Positions 35,873 through 49,309 of a DNA stretch of 64,000 nucleotides are shown here, one piece after another. The notes beneath the pieces were generated by a model. That model was given only the letters and a program-made list of their open reading frames with translations, searched no databases and was not told where the DNA came from. The stretch comes from Albula goreensis (Eukaryota; Chordata; Actinopteri; Albuliformes; Albulidae), in the NCBI GenBank assembly GCA_022829145.1, contig CM040744.1, positions 1,206,001 through 1,270,000 on the forward strand, read 5' to 3'. Each line of letters begins with the position of its first letter. Position 1 is the first letter of the stretch. A program made the position numbers and the translations under genes.

Positions 35873-37019
35873 GTGCATGTGCCAGTTCCTGTAGTGTGTG
35901 CATGTGAAGTTTCTCTAGCATACCATGTCAATGTTAGGGTTTAAAATAGACAGTAGCTGAGCAGAGAATGATTTCTGTGCTATTATATGCTGTGCTATTC
36001 TGTTCTAAACACCAAAGTGTCCTTTTACCTTCACTTTTTGGGCTTTTAACTCTCATTGCTTTGGAAGGATAACAAAGAGGGTGTTCCAGATTGTGCTACC
36101 CCTCACATGATCTGATTGTGATCGAACTGTTCTGTTAGGATATCCAACATCGCGTCAAAATCCGCACCGGGCCCAAAACGAACATGGTAGTTAACGCTGG
36201 CATCATGCCGTCCTGCCCCGGTTCCAGTCGCGGCATGAAAATGTTTGTTTGAGTGTCTATGTATTTTTTCTTTTCAGTGGTTAATTACCCATGCTAATGT
36301 AGCCTGGATGTCTTTTCCCGTTACACTAGAAGCTTCATGTTGAGGATAGAGACGGTGCTGGGAAGATGATGCAAAGCCAATAATTGAAAGTTAGCCGGGC
36401 TAGTCTGGCCCACATTTCGGGACATGCGCTAATGAACTCGGAGGCTCGTTATATGGATGCAGAGCGGTAGCGGTTGCAGAGCTTTTAGAGCTCTTGCGTC
36501 AGTCGGGTATGGGAAGATATGTCACACAGGCGCAATTAGCAACGGCGATTTATGGCGACAACGTAGCTGAAGTTGATGATGCTTTTGGAGATTTTGACGC
36601 TAGTTATGATGGTCGTGGTGAACAACTGTGTAAACCAAATGTATCCAACAATGAACTCTTATACCTCATAGATAAACAGCAACTCTAGTTATTCAAACAG
36701 GATGGAAAGGCAGGTGGCAAAATACTTAGCATGCACAGAATGTGCACCTGTAGAAATAAAACTCAGGTAGTTATTCCCCCAGAGAAAAGGGAGGATGAGA
36801 CCATGATCGTTCACCCTGACCACGGTCCAAAATCGATCCATCACAAAGCATGTGCGTAATTAGCATGCACAGAATGAACTCATGTGTTGTGTGTTAATAG
36901 GTTGGTCTGATGACAGAGTTTGTTGGGAAAGTTTCATTTCTTGTCAATATGAATGGGATAAACTACATGCGCTGCCACTCCATCAGTGTGAATGTGTGCA
37001 TTTGTGTGTGTGTTGGAGA

Positions 37020-37021
<2 letters not shown>

Positions 37022-37059
<38 letters not shown>
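37022..37059. repeat. (GT)n microsatellite
   Basis: About 18 uninterrupted GT dinucleotides, followed by a short G-rich run. Confidence 0.97.
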
Positions 37060-37157
37060 TGGGGGAGGGGGTTTGTATACCCCCCTGAGGGGCAGAGTGA
37101 TGCTCTAAAAGACAGTGGGAGGAGGTTAGTGTTTAAAAACACTTCCCTCACAGGAAG

Positions 37158-37319
37158 TTGGGGGTGAAATGGGTTTTGCTTCTGTGGGCGGCGTGGTTAC
37201 GTAGCCACGGTCACAGAGCTTGCCACATCGATTCCGCCGCTGCCGCCGCTGGGCTGTTCACCCCGGCTGCACCGGCACCGGAACTAAAAGGGCCACCAAA
37301 TCCAACTGCTGGCCGGAGG
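37158..37319 (+). other. CpG-rich open segment ending at a GTGAGT donor
   Basis: An ATG at 37158 opens 54 codons (MGVKWVLLLWAAWLRSHGHR..., Ala/Pro-rich later) that end exactly in phase 0 at GGCCGGAGG|GTGAGT. The segment is CpG-rich compared with its surroundings. The start looks superficially like a signal peptide, but I recognise no protein and no acceptor-linked partner exon. It is listed as a candidate first exon only. Confidence 0.15.
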
Positions 37320-37335
37320 GTGAGTGAATCAGGAT

Positions 37336-37364
37336 GGGGGGGTTAGGTGGGGGGTGGGGGGGTG
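37336..37364 (+). repeat. G-quadruplex-type G tract
   Basis: G7-TTA-G2-T-G6-T-G7-T-G2 within about 30 bp, directly after the candidate donor at 37320. Confidence 0.75.
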
Positions 37365-39595
37365 GCTCTTGGTTTTGTTCAGTCACTCTGTGCTGCTAAG
37401 GACTGAGGACTGGTACACTCAGGACTGCGTTATGTAGAATGAGCACTGACACGCAATGGCTGGGGGGGGGTGTATGTTTGGATGCGTATGTATGCGTGTA
37501 TGCGCAGGTGTGTGCGCATGCTTAAATACGTTTCAGCTTGTAAGAACGTACATGAGTGTATGTGTGTGAATCTATGTGCAAGTATGTGTGTGTGTATGTG
37601 AGAGTGTGTGTTTGGGAGTGAGCATGCATGCATGAGTGCAAGTGTGTGTGAAAGTATGTGCATGAAGTGTGTGTTTTTCTGAAATGGTCATGGAAAAGGG
37701 GTCAACTGATTTGATATCGGGGGGGCTACCATGCTTAGTTTTTTGTGATTTATTTATTTTAGTACCATTTATTTTATTTCCGGATCTGTGGTGCCGCAGT
37801 AGAACCCCCGGGCCATAGAGGAGGTCAGCCTAGGGAATTGGACAGTGTCTGGTCAGAAATTGCTTTGACTCCTTCTGACTTTGCAACCTTTATGCTTAGT
37901 ACACCTTCAAAGCCCTCCAACTCAAGATTGGAAACTCATTTTTGAGAAAAGATTTTTTTTTTTTTTTGTTGAATTCACAGCAGGTTGTTGGAACTATGCA
38001 GAATGGATGTGTAGGCCTGGACTGTGAAAAGAGCTGGTCCAGCGTTTTTTATGGAATAACATGTTTGTGTAATGGGAAAAAAGCACACACATTCGACCTT
38101 TCTGCACAAGCCAAGGGCAAAACTTGTGCAGCGTAGATTGTGGTGAGAATATGATTGAATAACAATATAGTATTCATGGTTTTTAGAACAGAAGACAGCC
38201 TGCAGGGGTTTTCAGTTTTGATGGGGGATGGGGGCAGTGTAGTATTTTTGTTACAGGGCTTATATCTTATATCGCAGGGGTTTCAGCTCTGATCACCGAA
38301 AGACAGTACCCTGAAGCTCTGGAGATATCCAGTTATATAAACAAAATGAATCTATATGCATTAAGAAGTTACCTACATAAGTCACTGTGGCAAAGACTAA
38401 ATAAAATGTAAATGTGTGAAGTACCATGCTTCTGCAGTCAGCTTTCTATTGAAAAACAATCTGTCATGTCGTAGACAATAAATTCCTCGGCACAAAGTGT
38501 TCCATATGTTGCATAATGTCCTCGTGATCGCAGACATAATCGCTCATGAATATTTATATCCGTCCTTGTCCTGATATACGGTAATTTTGTGTGGTGAGGT
38601 AGTCATGGAAGCCAGTTCAGTCATTAACCTGTAGATTATTGCTGGCTAAAACCTGGTTTAAACATTAAATATCATATTGTGAGATGGATAGCTGTGGACC
38701 CAGATACTGACTGGTCATATTTCCTTTGAGTGCTGACATGATGTCATGATGTAGCATGGCTAACCACGATGAACTGGACAAGCTTCAGGCAAAATTAAAG
38801 GTGGTACTTGTATACACTCATGACTAGAGCACCAGTTGTGGGTGTTCAGGACCATAATCGATCGAGGAGCACGCAATATTTCTTGGTGTGTCGTACCTTA
38901 GTTGCTGACGACTGACAGTGAGGCAAAGTCAGAACTCAGCTCTTAAAATTACGAGCCCTGAGAGGAAGGAGAGTAATGGAGTGGACTGAGGTTAATGGGG
39001 TTTGTACCTGCAGCCACTTAAACAACGTCCTGATATTTATTTATTTTTCTGCTTATTTATTATAATACATTTTGGGGAGCTGCTTTTTTTTTTTTTTTTT
39101 TTTTTTTACAAAGCTACCTTGACAGCATTAGATGGTGAGAATGAGGGTGTAGCGTGTAATTTGTAATAGGTTTTAAATGGTTGTGATATTTGAACGGTTG
39201 CCAGGTACAAATTGACCAGGAGGATAGAAAGGCGAGGGTGGGTGGAAAATGGGGGATTTCATGGTTATTGTTTTTTTTTATTGAGTTATTTTGAATTTAG
39301 TCTTGCCTGCATTATTTTTTTTTTTGGCTGGTGCTAACTGGCAAAGGGGCCTTAGCATTGTGAATGGTAAACAGGAATGTGCTTTTTTTGGTTTTGTTTG
39401 TGTTTAACAAAAACATGTAAATAAGCATTCCAACTGGAAGCTAGCTAAAGGAAAATATTGCTGGATGCTTTCTGTGTATATGAGGGAAATTCTGAGAAAT
39501 GGAAAAGAGGATTGTTTCCTGAGTGGTAAATATAAACAAACCCCAGAAACTTGAAGTCTTATGTGGTAGTCCATGTTTGGGGTGGATGGATGCAT

Positions 39596-39598
<3 letters not shown>

Positions 39599-39643
<45 letters not shown>

Positions 39644-39663
39644 GTCAGTCAGTCAGTCAGTCA
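39599..39663. repeat. (GACA)n joined to (GTCA)n
   Basis: About eleven GACA units pass without a gap into about five GTCA units. The two tetranucleotides differ by one base, so the second array probably arose by spread of a point change. Confidence 0.97.
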
Positions 39664-40616
39664 TAGGTTGATTGATGATAGATACATAGGTGGATAGATG
39701 AATAGACAGGTAGTTCAATTGCTTAAGGGATTGGTGGATTAGTCATATCCAAAAAGCATTTTAATTTGTTCTTTTGGATCTATACTCCTGGTGCAAGTAT
39801 GTCAGCAGAGAACACAAAATCTTACATAAACTAAAAGCTATGATGAGGAAATGTTTATGGTTATATGTAACACAATAAAATTAGAGAAATCACGATAATG
39901 AAACTGTGGGGTAAAATTAGCGATTCACGAACATGGTCTGTAGTGTCCGCTTTCGCTCTCAATAAAATGCAAAGTCTCCTCTGATACTAGGATCTGCAGC
40001 CTCTCCTCACATGAAAATCGCTGATCAATTTGGCTGCGGCTTTCTATTTCATCGAGCTTCGGGTGCCGTTAGAGCTACAAGGTACATTAAAAGAATAAAA
40101 TTAATATGCAAAGCTAACATCCTGGCCTGCAGTAAGAGAGTATCAATGTGGTGTTTCTGTACTAGTCGGGAAATGAACACTCTTGTTCAGCGCTAACTCA
40201 CTAGCATGCCATGAGCTCAACGTTGGCAGCCTGTCAAGTGTGCTTCAGTGTAAACACCCATTAGCCTAGCAGTGGTAGCAGCCTACTTTCTGGCACACTT
40301 TGAAAACCCTTCCTTCCTCCCACGCTCTCTATAGTAAAGTCACATGAAAACCATAACGTCTCCAACAACAGTCCGCAGCGGTCAGTTACTATACTAATGC
40401 TAACTTACATTTGACACTAAGGCATTTTGGTGCCGGTTGCTCTTAAGATGTTACACTATGTTACTTGTCCTTCCTTAGTTGAAGGGGCTTAACGTTTTTA
40501 ACTAGTTCCATGTACCCCTGTGGTATCTCTCTTTGCTTCTGTTTTATGAGCATTTCTTTGGGTAAAATCAGCAAATAAGTATAACTTGAATAAGCCTTTA
40601 AGCAATAAACATAATA

Positions 40617-41099
40617 CACTTTGACCCCTACTTATGAAGACTCAACTTATGGAAATCTGCAGATATGGAAAAAAAAAAACATTTTCAGGGGTTAAAAAGT
40701 AAAAAATTTAATTTACCAATTCAAACCAAGTATGTAGTCTGCAACAGATGTCAACTGTGCACTCCTGCTTTCCCTAAATTGTCAAATTTACGCTTGTAAA
40801 ATTTAAACCTCCCAAATTAAAACAAAAATGTTAGACGCACGAATTAACGGAGAGCGTGGTTTTTCTGTACAGTACTGTACAGTATACGTAAATACATCAG
40901 TCTTTGGATTTATGCTTGTTTATATTAACCGTACATGCATGAAAATAGGAGCTACTGAGACTGATAGACGTTTGAGGGGAGGGGTTCCTCTTGGTGAATG
41001 GTATGAAGTATCTGCAAGAGAAAAGATGGACTTACGAAAAAAAAACTCTTATGAAAGACCTTCACGAACCAATTATTTTCATAAGTTGGGGACTCCCTT
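40617..41099. mobile_element. Decayed pogo/Tigger-like element (about 483 bp)
   Basis: The right end CATAAGTTGGGGACTCCCTT is clearly related to the right end of the MITE at 7142-7443 (CGTAAGTCGAGGACCCCCTG), with CpG-decay differences. The left end (GACCCCTACTTATGAA at 40623-40638) matches the inverted right end at 14 of 16 positions. TA dinucleotides flank both ends (40615-40616 and 41100-41101). The interior has the palindrome TACAGTACTGTACAGTA. The 162-codon open frame through it has no recognisable transposase motif. Confidence 0.6.
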
Positions 41100-43930
41100 T
41101 ATGGGCTTATGGGTAGTGGGTGGCAACAGTGGGTGGGAAAGAAATGGGCGTAGTTGTGGATGTAGATGTAGGAATGTCATAATAGGGCTAAACCTGATTA
41201 CAGACTGCCAGAATTTAGTGTTGCTCTGTGAATGTTTGGGCTGTTGGTTCCCCATCGATTCGTTTTATTGTATTAGCTTTTGCCTCCGTGTGTCTCTCGC
41301 CAGCAGCAGTCTGTAACGTACTCAAAGAGGTGGGAGGATTTTCCTGCAGGAATACCTGGGCCCTATGACCCGCTCTCAGCTTAGCTGCCTCTGGGTGAAT
41401 GGTTAAAAACAAGAAGGCTGTTTAGAGCTTGTGGTATCTAAAAAAAAAATTCAGTTCAATTCATATCATCGGCATTGTAAAAAAAAGACTTATATAGCCA
41501 AAATAATAGCTGTACGGGAAATTAGGAAGTCTTTTTGGATTGCATGAAGCCTAAATGGTTTAGTCACATGGTGTTTTTAATGAACTTAATTGGTGATCGA
41601 GGCATAAAGCATCGGCCGTATACAACTTATGATACACAATTTTTATTAATGCATCAAAATGGCAAAATAGAGGTTCAAGGGTTTGCAGTCGCGATGAAAA
41701 ATTCCGGTCCAGAAAAAATCTGTTCAGTTTTCGTTTCAGACAACTTGTGCCTCCTCGTCTTGCCTTTTCAGGAGTGTACAGCTGAATAAGGGTTCCGCAT
41801 GCCCTTTCTGCTTGGGGGTTATTTGCTTGTTTGCGCTGCTGAAATGGAGTTTTGCTGAGATACCTTTGTTCTCCTTCTGCGGAGACAGCGTAATGTACCT
41901 CTGTATGCTTCACTGAAGAACAGGCCTCAGACAGCCCCTCTCGCCATGAATTCGAGAGAGAGGTGGGGCCGGGTTTTTTCACCCCCTTCCACTCGAACGG
42001 CGAGAGAAACACTCCCAGCCTCCTTCAGTCTCGCTCCTGAGAAATACACCCGCACTTGCCGTTCAGCTGACAAACTGTTTCCAAGGTGATTTCTCGTGCT
42101 TGATTTGCCGGCAGTGTATTAAAACGCCAGCCTGGCTGCCGTCGCCCTCGGAAACATAGCGGTTACAGCAACCGCCGAGCACCGTCCGCCCGTGTGGACA
42201 GATGAACGTCTCGCCCCAATAACCATCGCCACAGAGATGGAAGGTGGAGAGCGGGGGAAGAACCTGCGTGCTTGAGAAGTGGCAGGAATCGGTAATGTGA
42301 AAGGCGCTCTCTTCCAAATTGCCCTTTTTGAAACATAATCTGCGAGATCCATATCTCTGCAAGCTCTCAGTGGCGTTTCATTTTGAGGCACGGTGTCGGG
42401 GACAGAAAAGGGATGGCTGATCAATAGGTAGATCATTATGGAGTGGCCACCAAGAGTTCACAGTCAACGGTCTGATTCGGCAGTTGACGGGCAGATATTT
42501 GAACTTTGAGCTTCATATTTATTGAACATTTTGTCTAAGAGTACATCAAAAGCGAAAGCAAGGATTTAAAGGGCTCGACTCATACTGATCAACTCAACAT
42601 GGTCTTTATTGGAGACCTCAAAAGCCTGCACCCACTCTGGCTCCATATTGGGTAATTGGAGACATCATTTGATTGGTGGGGTTTTAGGGGTGGGAGGGGC
42701 TTGAGGGAAGTGCTGGAGTTATGCTGTCTTGCTTTACAAAAAAGAAAAAAGGGGAGAATAACAAGTGTAATGAAAATGATTTTAAAGTGAAACTTGCATG
42801 TTCCTCTCACTGTAAGGTCAACAAGTCAGTGTCTATGTAGTTCTGGAAACTTCCAAAGGAAAGAGGGACAGCCTCCTCGGTCACACCCCTCCACAGGGTC
42901 ACGGAAATGGGGCTGTAATTCAGGGATGTGTGACCCCGTTCCTGGAGGTCTGGGGCGCACGCTGGTTTCGTTTCGTTTCCCTGGCACAATTAGCTAATTA
43001 GCTGTAGCGCATATCAGCCCACAGCGAAATGTTTCATTCAGCGACAAAAGCACGATGTCCCTCAGCCGTCATTCATGAGATGAAATGCCAGACCACATAA
43101 ATGGTGGGGATAATGAAATAATGATATGCTGAACCTGGCATGAAATTGTGAAATAGATACCGGCCTTCATACTCACCTCAGCTCAGTGTGTTTAGCAGGG
43201 GGGGCTCCACTCTGTTTTCGGTGAATATTTTTGGTGTTTCGAACAGCAGTATTTGTTTATCGAAATATTCATCCTTCTGTTACGAACACCATCTCTGCCT
43301 GTTAATGAATATGGAAACTATCGTCCTATATTTAGGTTTAGAGCTGCCAACAAAACCAAGGAGCCAGTGTTAGATCGGGCTGGTAGGAATGAGTACTGAG
43401 GATAGCCTCAGTTTTACAAAAAAATATATTTTTTGAGGAGAAGCTGTAGATGCCCTTGAGTAAACTGTGCTAAGCCCAGCTGCCTCTGTCTGTCTGTCTG
43501 TTTATCTGTCCGCTCCTCGAGCTGTCCATCCTCCCATCATTGTCACATGAAAGAGACACAAGCTGATGGGTGAGGAGGGTGGGGATATGCCGAGGGTACA
43601 ATGGCTCCTCTGTGACTCACAGAAGCGAGGGACCAAAAAAAATGAAGCAGATTCGAGTCAGTTGGGTAGAAATGTTCTGGTGTCTTATCTCTCTCTCACT
43701 CCCTTCTTCTCCCTGTCCCTCTGTTTTCTTTTCTATACCCCCCCAACCCCCTCACCACTCGAAGCTCCTTTTATTCCACTCAGCCAGAACCCCCCAACCC
43801 CCATTCAGCACACCCCCCAACCTGCCTAAGGAAAACCTTCAGAAAATGAGAAAATGTAAAGAGTCATTCCAGTAGTTGTTAGTTTTTCCATTTCTTTATT
43901 TTAAATTCTTCTCGCTGGAATATTGACCTG

Positions 43931-43932
<2 letters not shown>

Positions 43933-44002
<70 letters not shown>
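43933..44002. repeat. (TG)35 microsatellite
   Basis: Thirty-five uninterrupted TG dinucleotides. Confidence 0.98.
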
Positions 44003-44006
<4 letters not shown>

Positions 44007-44942
44007 CTGAGAGGGAGGGGCACCGGGTGCACTGGAGACATAACTGGGCTTCTTCTTGGGGCTTCCTTCACTGTATAGTGGGTGGAACTACAGTGGAGCT
44101 GTCAATCACAGACTAAGAGCGAATTAAAAAAGGATATTGCTCTCCACAGAAAGAAAAGGAATGGTTCACCAATCAATGATAGCTCCATCCATTTTTTTGG
44201 TTTCACTATAGACCATTTCTGATCTCCTGTTACCACTGATAATAGCAGTAAGTTGCCATGTATGATGTTGTCCCTGGTTCAAGAAGTTGGTTTGTATAAG
44301 GAGTCGAGGTTACCTGTTGTTCATGTCAAAACATGTTGAGGCTCAAAATGCTAAACGCTCTGAAGTTACTTTTGTTTTGAAACCCTTTAGATCTCACCAG
44401 CGAACACGTTCAAGTGGACACGGGAGGAGATGTTTCTGCTATTTATTCATTTATTCCCTCATTTTATGGAAGAGTCTCCTGATCGTGTCCAGGGACTGAA
44501 TGTAGTCACCACCTCTGACCTCCCAGTCAATTGCACCTGCCAAGTAGCCATTGATAAACGACTGAGCGTGCCGGCAACGATTTCACCTTTCCTTCTTTTA
44601 TTTATTTATTTGTTTTCCTCCCTCTCCTCCTCTGTGAGGTGTTTATGATACCCGGTTAGCATCGCCTCGCACTTTATTTATTTATTTCTTTTTACAAGGA
44701 GGCCCTTAATATTTATGTGAGCCGTTTACTTCCTGGAGAAGCAGAGATGTCTGTGTTTCGATAGCGGACGGCCGGTGGAGACAGGTGCTGAGTTATCGCT
44801 CCTCGCAGTGCCACGCGCGCTCGGCTCCTGCTCCAGCCCGCACTCCATAAAAAGGATGCATCTCGTCCCGCAGGCAGAAAATAAATAACACCGACAGGAC
44901 AGCAGCCGTCATAGAGAGCAGATATACTAATGCTGTTAAGCT

Positions 44943-45157
<215 letters not shown>

Positions 45158-45159
<2 letters not shown>

Positions 45160-48100
45160 TATATTCATCTATTGTGCTATGAAAGTATGTGCTCCCAGAT
45201 ACCACTTACAACCCACGTAGAAACCGTTGCTACTAAAAAGTGCACCGTTTCGCTTTAAAGCACCTGAACCAAAGCAAAAAAAAAAAAAAAAAAAAGCAAG
45301 CAGGTATCTTTCATCAGGGAATAAAACAGATTATTCATTTCTGGGTGGAGGGGTGAGGGTGCACTCTGATCCATAGACAAACGGCATTGAATGTATTGCA
45401 CATTTATTGTCTGTGGTATTATATGTGTTGTCTTTTCTGGGGGAAGGATTGTCGCGCTACCTGTTTTTCACACCTAAACTGTACTTATCAGCACATCTGT
45501 AAACATATTCCAGATGTGAAATGATCAACCCTGGGTTTTGACAAAAAAAAGGACCCAACCGCCACACTTCAGACTAGATATTGAATTATCCCACGAACAT
45601 GCCCATTAATTTCCTCCCCTGCTGGGATAAGTGACATTTTTAAGAGGCTCTTATCGAAAGATGGAAACGCTTCGATTTACTGAAGTATGCCGTTGCGGTG
45701 GTTTACAATAACCGTGTCTGTGTTCTGCTGCAACACCGAATATTACACATCGGGCTTCATGCAGCCAAAAATGACACTTATGAAAATCTGTAATGAAAAT
45801 GCCAACTGTGATGGGTAATTGAAACGTAAAAATATTTTTGTGTCTGTGCGCAATTAGAAAGATTAGCATCAGAGCATTAGCGGTAAACCTTAATGAAAAA
45901 ATGCTATCTTTGTTCGTTGTCATATTGAAGGAAGCTGTGATCATAGGAACTTGTGTGAAGTTGCTGAGTGCCGGAAAAACACAAAGTCATGGAGTCGACC
46001 AGGAGCCCCTGAGTCCTTGGAGCTGGTGTCACCTCGTTGTGTGAGGGAATAGGGGAATCGTTTCATTTTCGATGACGACCTGGCCACTAATAGCTGCGGA
46101 GTCCTAGTATGATGGCTTGGAGGTGGATGGAGATACGAAGAGTACACTTACCGCAGTGGCCTGTCAAACACATGTGCACACACTCTCACACACACACTCG
46201 CGCCTATAGCTCGGGGAAAGCGATGATCTCCGAGTTGGAACGGTAGAGAATGGAGGGGACCCGGGGGAGACTTTCACGTGGCTCTGATTTAAGTGCCGCT
46301 GTTGGTCCTGGCGGCCCCAGAGAAACTGCGGGGCCTACATTAGACGAGTGGCCTGAAGAGGCCCGGCCGACCCGCCAGCAGACCCGGCCCGCTTAGGGGG
46401 GCTCCGCTGCTCGCTCAGCACATTTCACGCTTCAGTCAACCACGGCTCTCAGACGGGCCGTGTATGCGTGTGTCGGCGCACGTGTGTGAGTTTGCGTTCG
46501 CGTGTGTGTGTGTGTGTGTAGCTGACCTTTCTGTCAGACCGCACCCACAAGTACACAGAGGCCAGAACCCCCTTTTTCCACAGGATTTGCGAAGATTATT
46601 AATTGCAGCTATACTGTTTATTTGCAGTACGCGGTTTACTTGCTGATCCGGGGCGATTTGCACAGCTTACATTATAAGATTACGCATATGCACAGCATGA
46701 CTGGCTATCCGCCTTCTGCTCTCTCTCTGCTCAAGCCCACTCATCATCATTCCAGATGTCCCCTCGTAAGCTCGAGTAAGGAGATGCTTACATAAATCGT
46801 CTTTCCAGCAATGCCTGGCTATTCCATATCATTTGACACTATAACTCTTACTGTATACCGTATGTTTCAAGCAGTGGGTCAGTAAATTGGTGTAATTATG
46901 ACATTATGACATGCGTAAGTGTTTGCCTTTTTTTGGGTGGGGGCGGGGGGTGTGAATATCATTCGGAGTGCATGGCTGGCGGGTTTTGTATACTATACGC
47001 ATATCCCTCCTGGCCGCTGAGAGTGCTTCCTCGCTGGCAGCAGAATTCGGGCTCGTTTTTCCTGCCGCACTTCATAGCGTCGGCAGCCGCGCCAGGCTGC
47101 TCGGCGGTGGCCAGGGGGATTGTACCGTTTGGTTTTTGCATCAATGGCAAGTTGTTATTCATGTCAGTGTTTTCAGAATGTGACTTTTTTCAGGTTTTTG
47201 CCGCAACATTAACCCTTGTGTTAGGTTGAATGCTACAGGCCTGCACCTTATACAGCGGAAAACGAGAAACATTTATGAACTGTGGTTGTGGGAGGAGCCA
47301 TTCAAATTATGTAGAATTTTAGTCATAAATAATGATGCACAATAACCAATTGGGTTGGAGGCTGGGGAGAGAGCACAGAAAATGTAAGAAATCTGTGAGA
47401 GAGTTCTTATTATGGGTCTGGGAAAATCACATTTTTTTAAAGAGGTTAAAACTGTGCTCTGATTCATTCGATAGTTTTTGGGAAGATTCACATTATTTTG
47501 TCGGTCTGCTGTTTTTTTTTTTTTTTTTTTTATAACGGCCAGGAACCTCACACAGCCATTAACAGTATAAATTAGCGTGTTTTATTTTGTTTATTTATTT
47601 ATTTGCCTTTATTTAACCGGGAAGTGTCATTGAGATTCGGATTGCTTGTGCTGCACACTTGTGCTGTGAGCCATCAAAGCGTACGAACCCGTAATTAATC
47701 ACGGTCTACAGGAGTGACAAAATGACTCCCTGTATGGATTTTATGACCTGAACCATGCCAACCTCTCTATATATATTTTTTTTTTATTCTTTTCTGTAAT
47801 ACTGTTTCATTCCATGCGTGTCATTTGTAACCATGTGATCAGTCTCAGGTCTGTATTTCTGTTAAAGCTGCGTAATTGAAAGGTAAAATGCTACCAGAGA
47901 AGTGAAGTCAGCGCAGATTCTGGGGATAGTTGGGGGCCCTTGTGGGAAAAAGCCATGGGGGACTTACGACCAGCCTTCATTGCCCTTCTTGGGGCCCCAA
48001 GCTGTCACCTGCTTTGGCTGTCCGTAAAATTTGCCTCTCGGCAGAGCTGGTGAAGAACCAGTTTGAAAAACAGGTTCTGTCATATGTTCGGTATTTGTCG

Positions 48101-49259
48101 ACAGGTGCGTTAGCGGACGCGCTGCACTGTTCGTTTTAATTTAAAGCTCATTGAATTAGGGAAGGAGCCGCACGTGAGGAAGGGCGTTTTTCTCATACGA
48201 ACACGTGCGTTACAGCTTTTCCTGGAACCGCATTTCGTCGAGCGGCATCGAAAAAAAAACTTAAAAGCGTCGTCTGACAGAAGGCTGTACACCGTTTTAA
48301 CTGTCACTTAAGTGTCAGAGTCAAAGGCAAGAAGGGAATTTGAAATGATGTGTACAGCTTTCGTAAGCAGCGTTCCACGGATGTTCGTCTGAAGAGGCTG
48401 CCGTACCGTCAAACAGCTGGAAGAGACTGTGTTCATCAGACTGTGGAGATCTGGGCTTCATTTAGAGCTTAGAAATAGATTAGGAAATAGATGGCAGAAT
48501 GTTGTCAGATGTTAGAGAAATCTCTCTAAATGTTAGAGAAAGCTCTCTGTACCTACTGCTGAAGGAACTTTTACCCACTATAAAAAGAAAGAGAAACCTT
48601 AGTTGTATCCTTTTACTCAACAGATGTTTCTAGGAAGTCAGTTGGGTTTACAAACTTTCATGTCAGAAGTACATCCTTAAATGAAAACTTCAGCCAAATT
48701 CGCCTGGAGATGAGGTTCGAGACAGGCATCTGCGATCAGACAGAATTTTTGATTATTGATCGTACTGAATCTTGGTGCGGATTGGTTGTCAGATCCTTGC
48801 ATGGGTATTCAAACGCTTGCTTAAAAACACTCTGTCTCTGCTCTCCTCTTCCCTTTTCATTTCTCTCACTCCTCTCCCTGCATAGTCCTCTTCCATCCCT
48901 CTCTGTCTGGCTCTCTTAATTTAATTCAGTTTGGTTCAATGACATGTGATTTGCAAAACAACCAGTTGTACGCGAAACTTGTTCAATATAAAATATGAAA
49001 TAGAAATTCTTTTTAACCCTGCCATCTTACAAATATAAGTAATAAGTAGCATACCAACATAATAATAGTTATAATGAATTATATATATGTGTGTGTGTGT
49101 GTGTTTGTGTGTGCAACAACAAACAATAGTGTTTCTCTCCCTTTTTTGTTCCATTTAATGTATGGGCATAATAGTAATTGTAAAAACATAACATTATAAT
49201 AGATAGTCTATATATAAATCAATAACAATAGAGTAACATGTTTTTCTCTCTCCCTTCTT
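45158..49259. other. Gene-free stretch, candidate conserved non-coding blocks
   Basis: Mostly unique sequence. 45600-45930 is AT-rich with several TAAT/ATTA sites. 46190-46480 and 46930-47140 are locally CpG-rich. There is a poly-T tract at 47512-47531 and a poly-A tract at 45277-45294. A pyrimidine-rich run at 48834-48920 precedes a weak TATATATGTG repeat (49080-49113). No exon can be supported. Confidence 0.6.
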
Positions 49260-49309
49260 TTCTTCCCTCCCTCTCAGAATATAGCTTGTCTGTCTGATAA
49301 GACGTTGAT

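Noticed and set aside
36494..36688. 65-codon open frame with an acidic stretch (AEVDDAFGDFDASYDG)
   Set aside because: It briefly suggested the N-terminus of a domesticated transposase, but no conserved motif follows and the flanks contain stops. Not supported.
40828..41316. 162-codon open frame as a transposase
   Set aside because: It overlaps the decayed pogo-like element but shows no DDE or HTH motif, and it runs past the element's end.
41560..42012. 150-codon antisense open frame
   Set aside because: No domain, no matching splice sites and no similarity that I recognise.
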